Assembly (NCBI RefSeq): GCF_016865585.1
Contig: NZ_JAESND010000004.1
Location: 236,396 to 300,395 of the forward strand
From: Jeongeupia naejangsanensis
GTDB lineage: Bacteria; Pseudomonadota; Gammaproteobacteria; Burkholderiales; Chitinibacteraceae
DNA: 64,000 nt
Reading direction: 5' to 3'
A program made the position numbers and the translations under genes. The notes under the pieces are model-generated. The model made no database searches. It was given only the letters and a program-made list of their open reading frames with translations, and was not told the DNA's origin. Of the stretch, positions 32,892 to 43,279 are shown one piece after another. Each line of letters opens with the position of its first letter. Position 1 is the stretch's first letter.

Positions 32892-33590
32892 ATGCTGATA
32901 GAGCTGCGCGACCTCCATTTCAAGTGGCCGGGCAATCCGCGGGATACCTTGTGCATCCCGCAGTTTTCCCTGTCTGCCGAAGAAAAACTGTTCCTGCACG
33001 GCCCCAGCGGCAGCGGCAAGAGCACCTTGCTGGCGTTGCTGGCCGGCATCCAGACGCCCGACTCGGGGCAACTGGCCGTGCTGGGCCAGGATCTGGCGAA
33101 ACTGAGTGCACCGCAGCGCGATCACTTCCGTGCCAACCATCTGGGCTATGTGTTCCAGCAGTTCAACCTGCTGCCGTATCTGTCGGTGCGGCAGAACGTG
33201 CTGCTGGGCTGCCAGTTTTCGAAGCTGCGCCGCCAGCGGGCCGCCGGACTGGCCGGCTCGCCGGAAAAGCAGGCGCTGGCCTTGCTCGCCCAGCTCGAGC
33301 TGGGCGATCTGGCCGATCGTCCGGCCCGCGCGCTGTCGGTCGGGCAGCAGCAGCGCGTCGCCGTGGCCCGGGCGCTGATCGGCGCGCCGGAGCTGCTGAT
33401 CGCCGACGAGCCGACGTCGGCGCTGGACGAAGCGCGCCGCGATGCCTTCGTCTCGCTGCTGTTCGCGTGTGCCGAGCAACAGCGCACGGCGGTGGTACTG
33501 GTCAGCCATGATCCCCGGCTGGCCGAAGGCTTCGATCGCAGCCTGAACCTTTCCGAACTGAATACCGCAAGCCAGGTCGACCATGTTTGA
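32892..33590 (+). CDS. ABC transporter ATP-binding protein (MacB/LolD type)
   Basis: 232 residues. Walker A GPSGSGKST (37-45), Q-loop region YVFQQFNLLPYLSV, signature LSVGQQQRVAVARAL and Walker B LLIADEPTSALDE are all intact. The family pairs with FtsX-type permeases. It starts four bases after the DUF2796 gene and overlaps the permease gene by eight bases. Context suggests a periplasm-facing, metal-related system. Confidence 0.95.
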   Translation: MLIELRDLHFKWPGNPRDTLCIPQFSLSAEEKLFLHGPSGSGKSTLLALLAGIQTPDSGQLAVLGQDLAKLSAPQRDHFRANHLGYVFQQFNLLPYLSVRQNVLLGCQFSKLRRQRAAGLAGSPEKQALALLAQLELGDLADRPARALSVGQQQRVAVARALIGAPELLIADEPTSALDEARRDAFVSLLFACAEQQRTAVVLVSHDPRLAEGFDRSLNLSELNTASQVDHV

Positions 33591-34842
33591 AATTGCCTTA
33601 CGCAGTCTGCGCAGCCGCCGGCTGACCGTGGTGCTGACCATCGCCACCATCGCGCTGGCCACGCTGATGCTGCTCGGCGTCGACCGGGTGCGCAACGAAA
33701 CGCGCACCAGCTTCGCCAACACCGTCAGCGGCACCGACCTGATCGTCGGCGCGCGTACCGGCTCGATCCAGCTGCTGCTGTACAGCGTGTTCCGGGTCGG
33801 CAACGCGACCAACAACATCGACTGGCACAGTTACGAGAAGCTGGCGAAAGACCCGCGCGTGGCCTGGACCATTCCGGTCTCGCTCGGCGACAGCCACCAC
33901 GGCTATCCGGTGCTCGGCACCAGCCACGATTACTTCCGCTACCTGCGCTACGGCGACGACCAGCCGCTGAAAATGCAGAGCGGTCATGAATTCAGCCATC
34001 TGCACGACGTCGTGCTCGGCGCCAACATCGCCCGCCGGCTGCATTACCAGCTCGGGCAGAAACTGGTGCTGACCCATGGCAGCGGCGACGGCGCGCTGAC
34101 CGAGCATGCCGACCAGCCGTTCACCGTCACCGGCATCCTTGCGCCGACCGGCACCCCGGTCGATGACACGCTGCACATCTCGCTCGACGGCCTCACCGCG
34201 ATCCACCAGGGCTGGGAATCGGGCAGTGCCTCGCTGCTGGCGACCACCGGTGCGCTCTCGGCCGATCAGGACCGCGCGGTGCCGCCGCCGGACAGCATCA
34301 CCGCGTTCTACGTCGGGCTGAAATCGCGCACCGGGCTGTTTGGCGTCCAGCGCGCCATCAACCAGTTCCGCGGCGAGCCGCTGATGGCCATCCTGCCCGG
34401 CGTTGCGCTGTCCGAGCTGTGGCAGCTGCTCAAGGTGGCCGAACAGGCGCTGCAGGTGCTGTCGTGGTTCGTGTTGCTGGTGGGCCTGCTGGGAATGATG
34501 ACGGCGCTGCTGGTCGGCCTGAACGAGCGCCGCCGCGAAATGGCGATCCTGCGTTCGGTCGGCGCCCGGCCGTGGCAGCTGTTCGCGCTGGTGGTCGGCG
34601 AAACGGCCTGCCTGCTGGTCGGCGGCATCGCCATCGGCGGCGCGCTGCTGCAGGGCGCGCTGGCGATTGCCGGGCCGCTGCTGCGTGACCACATGACGCT
34701 GCTGATCACGCCGGGCTGGCCGACCGCCAGCGAATGGCTGCTGATGGGCTGCACCTTGCTGGCGGGGCTGGTGGTCAGCATCGTCCCGGCATGGCGCGCA
34801 TACCGGCTGTCCTTGAGCGACGGTTTGCACGTGGCGGCATGA
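33583..34842 (+). CDS. ABC transporter permease, FtsX/MacB-like
   Basis: 419 residues. One N-terminal transmembrane helix (about 15-35), a large periplasmic domain (40-280), then three C-terminal helices. The core GLLGMMTALLVGLNERRREM and ILRSVGARPWQLFALVVGE is typical of the FtsX superfamily. This topology is seen in mechanotransmission systems that move envelope substrates rather than classic importers. It is the last gene of the cluster; a terminator follows 20 bases later. Confidence 0.94.
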   Translation: MFEIALRSLRSRRLTVVLTIATIALATLMLLGVDRVRNETRTSFANTVSGTDLIVGARTGSIQLLLYSVFRVGNATNNIDWHSYEKLAKDPRVAWTIPVSLGDSHHGYPVLGTSHDYFRYLRYGDDQPLKMQSGHEFSHLHDVVLGANIARRLHYQLGQKLVLTHGSGDGALTEHADQPFTVTGILAPTGTPVDDTLHISLDGLTAIHQGWESGSASLLATTGALSADQDRAVPPPDSITAFYVGLKSRTGLFGVQRAINQFRGEPLMAILPGVALSELWQLLKVAEQALQVLSWFVLLVGLLGMMTALLVGLNERRREMAILRSVGARPWQLFALVVGETACLLVGGIAIGGALLQGALAIAGPLLRDHMTLLITPGWPTASEWLLMGCTLLAGLVVSIVPAWRAYRLSLSDGLHVAA

Positions 34843-34862
34843 TCGCCCGGTTGTACGTTCAT

Positions 34863-34892
34863 GAAAAAAGCGCCCGGGTGGGCGCTTTTTTT
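34863..34892. terminator. Bidirectional rho-independent terminator
   Basis: AAAAAAGCGCCC-GGGT-GGGCGCTTTTTTT. It serves the permease gene on the plus strand and the convergent AraC gene on the minus strand. Confidence 0.85.
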
Positions 34893-34915
34893 GTGGCATG
34901 TGGGCGGCCGAATGG

Positions 34916-35941
34916 CTACGACAGGGCTTGGCCGCGCGCGCGCTTCAGCGTCTGGCGCGGCAGCTCGCCAAAGGCCTGGAAGTAGTGCTGCGAAAAGCGC
35001 GACAGGTGGGTGAAGCCCCATTTGATCGCGACTTCGGTCACGCCGTAGTCGGCGCCGGGCATCATCAGGTCGCGCAAGGCACCGTTGAGCCGGATGTTCA
35101 TGAACCAGCGCCCCGGTGTCATGCCGACGCTCTGGTTGAACAGCAGCTCCAGCGCACGCCGGGTATAGCCACCGCTGCGGGCCAGCACGTCCAGATCCAC
35201 GCCGGCGGTGCGTACCGATTCCAGCATCTGCTCGGATTTCAGGATGATCTTCAGGTGGCGTTGCGCTGCCTTGTCGCGCGACGTCGAACGCTTTTCAACG
35301 GCGTCGCTCAGCACATCGACGTAGCCGTCGATCAGGGCCTGCGCGATCAGCTTTGCAAACTCCGATTCGATGCCGGTCGACAGCAGCGAATGACCGAGCC
35401 TGAGTGCGTCGTCTGCGAGCCGGATCAGTTCGTAGCGCCGCGCAGGCGGGATCAGCAGCGAGGTCGAGTCGTGCCGCGGCAGCTGAAGGGTGCGGCCGGT
35501 ACGGGCGAGTGCGGTCTGCTGCAGCCGCGACTCCGGCACCGCCAGATGAATCCAGCGCGATTCGCGGCCCGCCTGATAGATCATGTCGTTGCCGGGCGGG
35601 TAGATCTGGATCTCGCTGTCGTTCAGCTCGAGGATGTTGCAGCGGGTATCGCCGTAGCCCTCGGAGATCAGCCCGAAGCCGAACGAGTCTTGCGGCATTT
35701 CGCCACGCACGATCACCGGGAAGTCGTAGAAGCCCGCTTCAAGCCGGACACCGTCCAGCGTCAGGCGCTGGTGGCGCATTGCGGAGGGCTGCGCAGCCAG
35801 CAGCCGGTGCTCGAAATACCCGCCCTGCACGATGTCGAATGCCTGCGCGGGTTCGAAGTCGGCGTAACCATGATGCTGGAAAATTGGTAGAAAACACATC
35901 GAGGAAACGGGCAAGTCTTCGTTTTGGGGATAGTTTTCCAT
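34916..35941 (-). CDS. AraC family transcriptional regulator
   Basis: 341 residues. The C-terminal AraC DNA-binding domain (about 235-335) includes LDVLARSGGYTRRALELLFNQ and GFTHLSRFSQHYFQAFGELP. The N-terminal 220 residues resemble a cupin-like sensor but show no ligand clue. It is divergent from the alkylsulfatase gene across a 593-base gap, so it may control that gene; this is inferred from position. Confidence 0.92.
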   Translation of the reverse strand: MENYPQNEDLPVSSMCFLPIFQHHGYADFEPAQAFDIVQGGYFEHRLLAAQPSAMRHQRLTLDGVRLEAGFYDFPVIVRGEMPQDSFGFGLISEGYGDTRCNILELNDSEIQIYPPGNDMIYQAGRESRWIHLAVPESRLQQTALARTGRTLQLPRHDSTSLLIPPARRYELIRLADDALRLGHSLLSTGIESEFAKLIAQALIDGYVDVLSDAVEKRSTSRDKAAQRHLKIILKSEQMLESVRTAGVDLDVLARSGGYTRRALELLFNQSVGMTPGRWFMNIRLNGALRDLMMPGADYGVTEVAIKWGFTHLSRFSQHYFQAFGELPRQTLKRARGQALS

Positions 35942-36534
35942 AGTTGCTAAACACTACTATGTGCACATCGGATATCGCTGAGTGTCGCAGATATCCATCG
36001 ATGGCCAATACGCAAATATTGGCATGCCGGATTTCCAAGGCGTTGCATTTAAAACGTGTGGTGTTGCGAAAAATGCCGATTGGACATTGCCAGTGGTTGA
36101 TGAATCGTTCGTGGTCGGTTCACGATTCGGTGCTGATTTGTTTTCCATTCGTTCCGCCTGATTACGGCTCCGGTATGGCCGGTTTGATTGGCCGGATAAG
36201 GCGCGCCGTGGTTCAGGTATTGCACTGAAGCCAGATCATTCCAATGCCAATATGTATAGCCCCGATACCGGCATGGTGCTGCCCCAACCCGATTGCTTGC
36301 CCGATCATCGAGCCGATAGCGCCTGTCGGGAAAGGCGCGGGGAGCTGAGGGGCGGTTTTGCATCCGTTCCGGTTGAAGCGTTGTCCCGGTGAAATACGGG
36401 CGTTGCGGCTGATTGATTACGGTTAATTACAATTTGCTGATATTCTGTTGACATGGACGCTGTGCCCATATTGTTTGACCCTGCCAACAGCATGTCCATT
36501 GACTGCATGCATAATCTCAAAAGGAGAGATCTTA
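35942..36534. other. Intergenic region between divergent araC-type and alkylsulfatase genes
   Basis: No convincing gene; short frames here lack ribosome sites and family resemblance. The last 130 bases are AT-rich. TTGACA at 36448 and CATAAT at 36510 are promoter-like but badly spaced with each other. An imperfect inverted repeat (ATGGACGCTGT near 36453 and ACAGCATGTCCAT near 36487) could be a regulator site. Confidence 0.4.
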
Positions 36535-38544
36535 ATGAAGACGAAACAATTGATCGGCTATCCGCTGCTGTTCTCGATGCTGGCGCTGTCACAAGCAGCC
36601 CTGGCTTACGACTTCACCGCCAAGACCAAGGACGCAAGCACGTATACCAAACAGGCCAACGAGCAGGTATACAAGGAGCTGGACTTCAGCAACAAGACGG
36701 CATTTGCCGATACCGATCGCGGCTTCATTGCGCCGCTGTTGAACAATGGTGATATCGATGGCGTATTCAGCGCCACTGCAATGAATTACATGCAGGACAA
36801 GAAAGCGCCGGCTTCGGTCAACCCCAGCCTGTGGCGCCATGCCCAGCTGGTGAACCGTGGCGGCCTGTACAAGGTCAACGACCACATCTATCAGGTGCGT
36901 GGCCAGGATCTGTCGAACCTGACCGTCATCGAAACCGACAGCGGCATCGTGCTGTACGACGTCGAGTACTCGGGTAAGGCCCTCAAGGCATCGCTCGATC
37001 TGTACGAAAAGCACCGCGGCAAGCGTGAACTGAAGGGCGTGATCATTTCGCACAGCCACGCCGACCACTTCGGCGGCTTCGCCGGCATCTACGCCGCGGG
37101 CCTCGCGACGCCGGAAGACGTGAAGAGCGGCAAGCTGCCGGTATACGCACCGGAAGGCTTTGTTGAAGAAGCCGTGAGCGAAAACGTGAATGCCGGCAAC
37201 ATCATGGCCCGCCGCGCCGGCTACCAGTACGGCAACGTGCTCAAGATCAACGAGAAGGGCATCGTGACCGGCGCGCTCGGCCCGGCGCTGGCGAACGACG
37301 CATCGACGCTGCCGATCCCGAACCATTTCATCACCAAGGATGGCGAGACCGTCAAGATCGACGGTGTCGACTTCGTGTTCTATCTGGTCCCGGCGACCGA
37401 GGCACCGGCCGAAATGGTCATGTTCATTCCGAAGTGGAATGCGCTGTCGATGGCCGAGGACGTGAACCACCTGCAGCACAACATCTACACGCTGCGTGGC
37501 GCCCAGATCCGTGACGCCGCCGCCTGGGCCAAGTACATCAACCTGGCGCTGGGCCGCTGGGGCGACAAGGTCGAAGTGCAGTTCGGTCCGCATACCTGGC
37601 CGGTCTGGGGCAACAAGAACGTCGTCGAGTACATGAAGGACCAGCGCGACCTGTACCAGTCGCTGTTCGATACCACGCTGCGCTACGCCAACTACGGCTA
37701 CGGCCCGGACGAGATCGCCGAAAACGCCAAGCTGCCGAAGTCGGTATTCAACAAGTGGGACAACCGCCCGTACTACGGCAACCTGAAGAACAACCTGAAG
37801 TCGACCTACATCCGCAACCTCGGCTGGTATGACGGCAATGCCGCCAAGCTGGCAGCCTACCCGGATGCCGAGCGTGGCCAGCGCTATGTCGAGGCCTTCG
37901 GTGGCGAGCAGAAGGTGCTGGATGCGGCGCTGAAGAGCTTCAACAAGGGCGATTACCGCTTCGCGACCGAGCTGCTGAACAACATTGTGGCTTCGAATCC
38001 GAAGAACCAGAAAGCGGTGCTGCTGATGGCCGACGCGCTGGAACAGCTGGGCTATCAGGAAGAAACCGCACTGAACCGCAACTGGTATCTTGCCGGCGCG
38101 CAGGAACTGCGCATGGGCGGTAACGTGCCGAACAGTCTGGCGACCACCTCGCCTGACGTGATCGCAGCGCTGCCGGCCGACAGCCTGATGCCTTACCTTG
38201 GCATCATCACCGACCAGATCAAGGCCGAGAAGGCGGGCAACCACCTGATCAACCTGAACCTGAAGGGCGAGAAGCCGTACAGCATCGATCTGCACAATGG
38301 CGTGTTCAACACCATGGGCGACTTCAGCGCCAAGAACGCCGAGGTGACGCTGGACATCTCCAAGCTTGATCTGCTGACCTTCCTCGCCGGCAAGAGCCCG
38401 ATGAGCGATCTGGTCAAGGCCGGCAAGGCCAAGGTGACCGGCGATGCCAAGGTGCTGGACAAGCTGCCGGGCCTGTTCGATCTGACCATCCGGAACGACA
38501 TGAACCTGGTGCTGCCGCTGCAAGCAGGCAACCGCATCAAGTAA
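36535..38544 (+). CDS. Alkyl/aryl-sulfatase, metallo-beta-lactamase fold (SdsA1/BDS1-like)
   Basis: Hydrolyses primary alkyl sulfates such as dodecyl sulfate to alcohol and sulfate. 669 residues. Signal peptide about 1-24 (ending AALA), so it is exported. The Zn-binding motif is HSHADH (173-178), with further metal ligands expected in EMVMFIPKWNALSMAED and NHLQHNIYTLRG. The middle is an alpha-helical dimerisation region, and the C-terminal 130 residues resemble a SCP2-like lipid-binding domain. ATG 36535 has AAAGGAGAGA upstream. The divergent AraC regulator may control it. Confidence 0.95.
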   Translation: MKTKQLIGYPLLFSMLALSQAALAYDFTAKTKDASTYTKQANEQVYKELDFSNKTAFADTDRGFIAPLLNNGDIDGVFSATAMNYMQDKKAPASVNPSLWRHAQLVNRGGLYKVNDHIYQVRGQDLSNLTVIETDSGIVLYDVEYSGKALKASLDLYEKHRGKRELKGVIISHSHADHFGGFAGIYAAGLATPEDVKSGKLPVYAPEGFVEEAVSENVNAGNIMARRAGYQYGNVLKINEKGIVTGALGPALANDASTLPIPNHFITKDGETVKIDGVDFVFYLVPATEAPAEMVMFIPKWNALSMAEDVNHLQHNIYTLRGAQIRDAAAWAKYINLALGRWGDKVEVQFGPHTWPVWGNKNVVEYMKDQRDLYQSLFDTTLRYANYGYGPDEIAENAKLPKSVFNKWDNRPYYGNLKNNLKSTYIRNLGWYDGNAAKLAAYPDAERGQRYVEAFGGEQKVLDAALKSFNKGDYRFATELLNNIVASNPKNQKAVLLMADALEQLGYQEETALNRNWYLAGAQELRMGGNVPNSLATTSPDVIAALPADSLMPYLGIITDQIKAEKAGNHLINLNLKGEKPYSIDLHNGVFNTMGDFSAKNAEVTLDISKLDLLTFLAGKSPMSDLVKAGKAKVTGDAKVLDKLPGLFDLTIRNDMNLVLPLQAGNRIK

Positions 38545-38567
38545 TTGTCCTGATCCCGCGCTGAACG

Positions 38568-38597
38568 CAACGGCACCTTCGGGTGCCGTTGCTTTTT
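38568..38597 (+). terminator. Rho-independent terminator after the sulfatase gene
   Basis: CAACGGCACC-TTCG-GGTGCCGTTG followed by CTTTTT. Confidence 0.85.
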
Positions 38598-38647
38598 GAA
38601 ATCACGGTGGCCCGGCCTGCATACCGGCCGGTCACGACAGGAGTCCC

Positions 38648-39172
38648 ATGATCTTCAGCAAACAAGCACGGGTTGCTATGGTGTGTCTGGCCCTGATGCC
38701 GGGGCTGGCGCAGGCCTGCGGTTACGGCGGCATGCACGGTACGGTCACGCTGTATCCGTACATGAACTCATACAGGCTGGACGTGAATTCCCGAATGGCC
38801 GTGGTCAGCGGGGAAATCCGCGCCTTGCCGCCTCTGGCGGGAACCGAGGGGCTGGCGCGGGCCAGCGGCTGGCTCGACCGGATGCGGGCCACGCTGGAAA
38901 GCAATGGCATGAAAACCCGGCTGGCGGTCTATCTGGTCGACAGCCGGCTGTGGACGCGATTTGAAGGTTCGGATCAGGGCGTGCTGATGCGCTCGCATCA
39001 GGAAGCCCAGCCCGGTGACGCGGTGCTGATGCTGAGCGAGGCCACGCTGTCGGCATTGCTGGCGCAGCAGATCAGCTTCCCGCAGGCCCGGGACGCGGAC
39101 CTGCTGACCTTTACCGGCCAGCCCGCCGATACGGTGGATCTGGCGTTCAACAGCGGCTTGCCGCTGCTCTGA
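38648..39172 (+). CDS. Hypothetical periplasmic protein
   Basis: 174 residues. A signal peptide is clear (about 1-23, ending GLAQA), then a mature start with CGYGG. Coding-like composition and a GACAGGAG ribosome site support it. No domain is recognised; only two cysteines are candidates (one in the signal/mature junction). It lies between a terminator and dbpA, probably monocistronic. Its job cannot be inferred. Confidence 0.75.
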   Translation: MIFSKQARVAMVCLALMPGLAQACGYGGMHGTVTLYPYMNSYRLDVNSRMAVVSGEIRALPPLAGTEGLARASGWLDRMRATLESNGMKTRLAVYLVDSRLWTRFEGSDQGVLMRSHQEAQPGDAVLMLSEATLSALLAQQISFPQARDADLLTFTGQPADTVDLAFNSGLPLL

Positions 39173-39326
39173 TCCCGCATGGTGCCGGCTGCCCCAGCCG
39201 ATCCGTTCCACGGCGCAGGAACGGCCGGGCATCGTCCGGCACGCCGCGCATTTTTACCTGCCGGGCCGCAAGCCGGGCTGGCGGTGCTACACTGCGCGAC
39301 TTTGTCATTAACGGGGCCAAGTCATT

Positions 39327-40712
39327 GTGAACACAGCACCTTTTTCCAGTTTGGCCCTGTCCGACGCGTTTCTCGGCAACCTCGACAGCCTCGGTTATCA
39401 CCAGATGACGCCGATCCAGGCACAGGCGCTGCCGGTGATCCTCGACGGCCACGATCTGATCGCGCAGGCCAAGACCGGCAGCGGCAAGACCGCGGCCTTC
39501 GGCATCGGCATCCTCAATGCGCTCAATCCGCGTTTCTTCGGCATTCAGGCTCTGGTCCTGTGCCCGACGCGCGAACTCGCCGATCAGGTCGCCAAGGAGC
39601 TGCGCCGGCTGGCGCGGCACATCGACAACGTCAAGATCATCACCCTGTGCGGCGGGACGCCGATGGGGCCGCAGATCGGTTCGCTCGAACACGGCGCGCA
39701 CATCGTCGTCGGCACGCCGGGGCGAATCCGCGATCACCTCGGCCGCGGCACGGTCGACCTGTCGACGATCAGCACGCTAGTGCTCGACGAGGCCGACCGG
39801 ATGGTCGACATGGGCTTCTACGAAGACATCATGGGCATCGCCAGCGCCTGCCCGAAAAAGCGCCAGACGCTGCTGTTCTCGGCGACCTACCCGGACACCA
39901 TCCGCAAGGAAAGCGCGCGCCTGCTGCGCCTGCCGGTCGAGATCAAGGTCGAATCGCTGCACGACGCCAGCAAGATCGAGCAGCGCTTCTACGAAGTCGA
40001 GCACGAAGACCGCAACGCCACGGTCGCGATGCTGCTCGACCATTACCGGCCCAAGTCGGCACTGGCGTTCTGCAACACCAAAATCCACTGCCGCGAGCTG
40101 GTCGACGAACTGCGCGAACGCGGTTTCTCGGCGCTGGCGCTGTACGGCGATCTGGAACAGCGCGACCGTGACGAAATCCTGCTGCAGTTCGCCAACGGCA
40201 GCTGCACTGTGCTGGTCGCGACCGACGTCGCGGCACGCGGCCTCGACATCACCACGCTCGATTACGTGATCAACGTCGATGTCTCGCGCGATACCGAAAT
40301 CCACATTCATCGCATCGGCCGTACGGCACGCGGTCAGCAGCGCGGGCTGGCGCTGAGCCTGGCGTCGCCGCAGGAGAAGAAGTGGGTCAAGCTGATCGAG
40401 GAGTATCAGGGCGGGCCGGTGCGCTGGTTCGGCCTTGAAACGCTGACGCCGGCCAGCGAGGCGCCGCTGCTGCCGCAGATGGTGACGCTGTGCATTGCCG
40501 GCGGCAAGAAGGACAAGCTGCGTCCCGGCGATCTGCTCGGTGCGCTGACCGGCGATGCGGGCATCAGCGGCGAGTTCGTCGGCAAGATCAATGTGTTCGA
40601 CCACATGACCTATGTGGCGCTCGACCGCAAGATTGCCGACAAGGCATTCAAGCGGCTTGAGCACGGCAAGATCAAGGGCCGTGCGTTCAAGATGCGTTTC
40701 ATCGAAGGCTGA
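39327..40712 (+). CDS. dbpA: ATP-dependent RNA helicase DbpA
   Basis: DEAD-box helicase acting on 23S rRNA during 50S assembly. 461 residues. Walker A AKTGSGKT (48-55), PTRELADQ, GTPGRI, DEAD (VLDEADRM) and SAT (LFSATYP) form domain 1. VLVATDVAARGLDI and HRIGRTARG form domain 2. The last 75 residues are the DbpA RNA-binding domain that recognises hairpin 92 of 23S rRNA. Its stop abuts that of the convergent MFS gene. Confidence 0.96.
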   Translation: MNTAPFSSLALSDAFLGNLDSLGYHQMTPIQAQALPVILDGHDLIAQAKTGSGKTAAFGIGILNALNPRFFGIQALVLCPTRELADQVAKELRRLARHIDNVKIITLCGGTPMGPQIGSLEHGAHIVVGTPGRIRDHLGRGTVDLSTISTLVLDEADRMVDMGFYEDIMGIASACPKKRQTLLFSATYPDTIRKESARLLRLPVEIKVESLHDASKIEQRFYEVEHEDRNATVAMLLDHYRPKSALAFCNTKIHCRELVDELRERGFSALALYGDLEQRDRDEILLQFANGSCTVLVATDVAARGLDITTLDYVINVDVSRDTEIHIHRIGRTARGQQRGLALSLASPQEKKWVKLIEEYQGGPVRWFGLETLTPASEAPLLPQMVTLCIAGGKKDKLRPGDLLGALTGDAGISGEFVGKINVFDHMTYVALDRKIADKAFKRLEHGKIKGRAFKMRFIEG

Positions 40713-42233
40713 TCAGGCCAGCGCGCGCTGCGCCAGCACCACGCCGGCGGCGGCGATGCAGATCACGGCCAGCGCGACGAACAGGTGGTCGCAGGCGATC
40801 AGCGCCGCCTGCTGGTCGATCTGCAGCGACAGCCGCGCCAGCGTGTCCGGCGTCCGCGGCAGTTCCGGCGCCAGCGTCTGCAGGTCGAACACGTTGACCC
40901 GGCCGACCAGATCGGTGCGGGCGATGGCCCGGTCGGTCTGCAGCCACTGGCTCGTCATGCCGGTGCCCAGCGCGGTCGCCACCTCGCGCATGATGTTCTT
41001 CAGCTGGTAGGCGTGGACGAAGTCCTCGGGCTCGAAATCGAGGTAGGTCATCGACGCGACCTGCACCATGATCAGTGCGGTCGTCAGGCTTTGCAGCATC
41101 ATCGCCGGCATCAGCGTGGCGATCGATGCTCCCGGCATCGCGCCGACCGACAGTAGTGTCGCCGCCAGTGCGAAAACGATGAAGCCGGCCGTGATCACCC
41201 GGCGCCGGCGGAAGATGCGGCGGAAGTTGAAGGTGTGCAGCATCACCCCGACCAGCCCGACGATCCCGGCCAGACTCAGCACCATCCCGGTCGTCTGGAA
41301 ATTGAAGCCGAGCCCGGCTTGCATGAACGACGGCACCAGATAGTTCCAGCCGCCCGAGATCAGGTAGTAGAGCGAGTAGAAGCCCAGCCCGACCAGATAG
41401 CGGCGGCTGCCGAGCCGGCGGATGTCCAGCCACGGGTCCGGATGACTGTGCAGCCAGCGGAAGGCAAACACCAGCAGGCCGGCGCCGGCAAGCAGCGCGA
41501 ACGTTTCGCCGCCGGACAGGCCGATCCGCGCCAGCCGGAAATCCTCGACACCGTGCAGCAGCAGCAGCGCGCCGAAGCCAAAAGCCAGCGCAGCCGGCCA
41601 GCCCAGCGTCCCCATCTGCGCCGTCGTCGGCGGCTCGCGCCGGCGCGGGAACAGCGTCAGCACCATTGCGAACAGCGGCACGGCGACCAGCGCCTGCACC
41701 AGAAAGATCGCCCGCCAGCCGAGGTTCAGCGCTAGTTCGGCCGAAACCCACGGGGCCAGCGCGGTCATGGCGAAGCTGCCGAGGCCGAAGCCGACGAAGA
41801 TCGGCAGCCGCTCGTGCGGCTCGCTGACGAGCTGCGCGATGATGCGCGCGGCGGCAAACAGCCCGCCGCCACCGAGCCCCTGCACGGCACGCGCCAGCAC
41901 CAGCTCGCTGATGTCGTTGGACGCGGCGCACAGCAGTGCCCCGGTGCAGAACACCAGCAGTGACAGCAGGATGTAACGGCGGAAGGTGATCCGGCTGCCG
42001 ATTCGGCCGAGCACGAGATTGGCGACGACTGCGGCGGCGGCGTAGACGGTGATGGCCCACAGGTATTCTTCGGGCGCGGCATTCACGCCGCCCTGGATGT
42101 GGGCGCCGGCGATGCCGATCATCGAAGAGGCGACGAAATCGACGCCGGTGACGCAGCCGGCGGTCAGGCCGAACAGGTAAACCCGGGCGCGGCCGAGTTC
42201 GGGGTGTCTGGAAAGCAGGGGCGGGGTATTCAT
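40713..42233 (-). CDS. MFS transporter, DHA2 (14-helix) drug efflux type
   Basis: 506 residues with about 14 transmembrane helices. The motif-A-like loop between helices 2 and 3 reads [15 protein letters not shown], and helix 4/5 shows [17 protein letters not shown]. The gene is divergent from a LysR regulator with only 63 bases between them, the usual layout for an exporter controlled by that regulator. Substrate unknown; a proton-driven drug or small-molecule exporter is the best reading. Confidence 0.92.
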   Translation of the reverse strand: MNTPPLLSRHPELGRARVYLFGLTAGCVTGVDFVASSMIGIAGAHIQGGVNAAPEEYLWAITVYAAAAVVANLVLGRIGSRITFRRYILLSLLVFCTGALLCAASNDISELVLARAVQGLGGGGLFAAARIIAQLVSEPHERLPIFVGFGLGSFAMTALAPWVSAELALNLGWRAIFLVQALVAVPLFAMVLTLFPRRREPPTTAQMGTLGWPAALAFGFGALLLLHGVEDFRLARIGLSGGETFALLAGAGLLVFAFRWLHSHPDPWLDIRRLGSRRYLVGLGFYSLYYLISGGWNYLVPSFMQAGLGFNFQTTGMVLSLAGIVGLVGVMLHTFNFRRIFRRRRVITAGFIVFALAATLLSVGAMPGASIATLMPAMMLQSLTTALIMVQVASMTYLDFEPEDFVHAYQLKNIMREVATALGTGMTSQWLQTDRAIARTDLVGRVNVFDLQTLAPELPRTPDTLARLSLQIDQQAALIACDHLFVALAVICIAAAGVVLAQRALA

Positions 42234-42296
42234 CTCCGAAGCGTACGCAGGCCGGGGGGCTGGAAAAATACCGGCAAATGGATTTATTGTTCATCC

Positions 42297-43193
42297 ATGC
42301 GAACAAAAGACTGGAACGACTGGTACTGCTTTGCAATGGTGGCGCAACTGGCGAGCTTTACCCGCGCGGCAGAACGGCTCGAACAGCCCAAATCCTCGGT
42401 GAGCCTTGCTATCAGCCGTCTGGAAAAGCGTGCCGGCGTACGCCTGCTGGAGCGCAGCACCCGCCGGCTCAGGCTGACTGCCGAGGGCGAGCAGCTGCTG
42501 GCGGCCATTGCACCGCTGTTCACCCGGCTGGACGATATCGCCGACCATCTGCACGCCGGCGACGACCGGTTACGTGGTGTGCTGCGCATTGCCGCACCGT
42601 ACGAATTCGGCACCCTGCAACTTGCCGATGTGATCTGCGACGTGCTGGCCGAGCACCCCGAACTCGACATCCACGTCGATGTCAGTGCGCGCCGCGTCGA
42701 TCCGATTGCCGATGGTTACGACATCGTTTTCGTGGTCACCGCCGATGCCTTGCCCGATTCGAGTCAGGTGGCGCGGCAGGTATTCAGCGTCGAACGCGGC
42801 CTGTATGCCTCGCCGGGTCTGATTGCGGCCTTGCCGCCGCTGGATCATCCGGCCGGGCTGGCGCAGTGGCCGCAGCTCGCATCGCCGAACGAGCAGCACT
42901 GGCAGTTTCGCGATGCGCAGGGGCAATCGCATGTGCTGGCGCTGGCACCGCGTCTGCGCACGCAGAACGCGGCCTTGCGCCTGCGCGCGGCCACCCAGGG
43001 GCTGGGCGTGGCGATGGTCGCCACCACGTTCTGCGAGCCCGAAGTGCAACGGGGCGAGCTGGTCCGGCTGCTGCCGGCATGGCCGACCGAGCCGCTGATC
43101 ATCTATGCGCTGCTGCCGGCCCGGCGCCTGATGCCGGCCCGTACGCGCCATTTTCTCGACCGGCTTGCGGCGTATCTGCAGGCAGGCGGCTGA
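42297..43193 (+). CDS. LysR family transcriptional regulator
   Basis: 298 residues. N-terminal winged helix-turn-helix (about 1-60): [19 protein letters not shown] and [24 protein letters not shown]. The C-terminal effector domain is a type 2 periplasmic-binding fold. I chose ATG 42297 because upstream in-frame sequence overlaps the divergent MFS gene. It probably controls that gene through the shared 63-base region. Confidence 0.94.
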   Translation: MRTKDWNDWYCFAMVAQLASFTRAAERLEQPKSSVSLAISRLEKRAGVRLLERSTRRLRLTAEGEQLLAAIAPLFTRLDDIADHLHAGDDRLRGVLRIAAPYEFGTLQLADVICDVLAEHPELDIHVDVSARRVDPIADGYDIVFVVTADALPDSSQVARQVFSVERGLYASPGLIAALPPLDHPAGLAQWPQLASPNEQHWQFRDAQGQSHVLALAPRLRTQNAALRLRAATQGLGVAMVATTFCEPEVQRGELVRLLPAWPTEPLIIYALLPARRLMPARTRHFLDRLAAYLQAGG

Positions 43194-43279
43194 TCCCGTG
43201 CACGGCCGGGCTGGCGCGCGGTGCGCATGGTAGAATTGGCAGCAATTCCTATTCCAATCTGCGCTTCTGGGGGCTTTCC

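Noticed and set aside
35944..36228. 94-codon frame in the araC-sulfatase gap
   Set aside because: No ribosome site, mixed composition and no recognisable features.
36589..38523. Long minus-strand open frame opposite the alkylsulfatase
   Set aside because: Shadow of a GC-rich gene; no signal, motifs or ribosome site.
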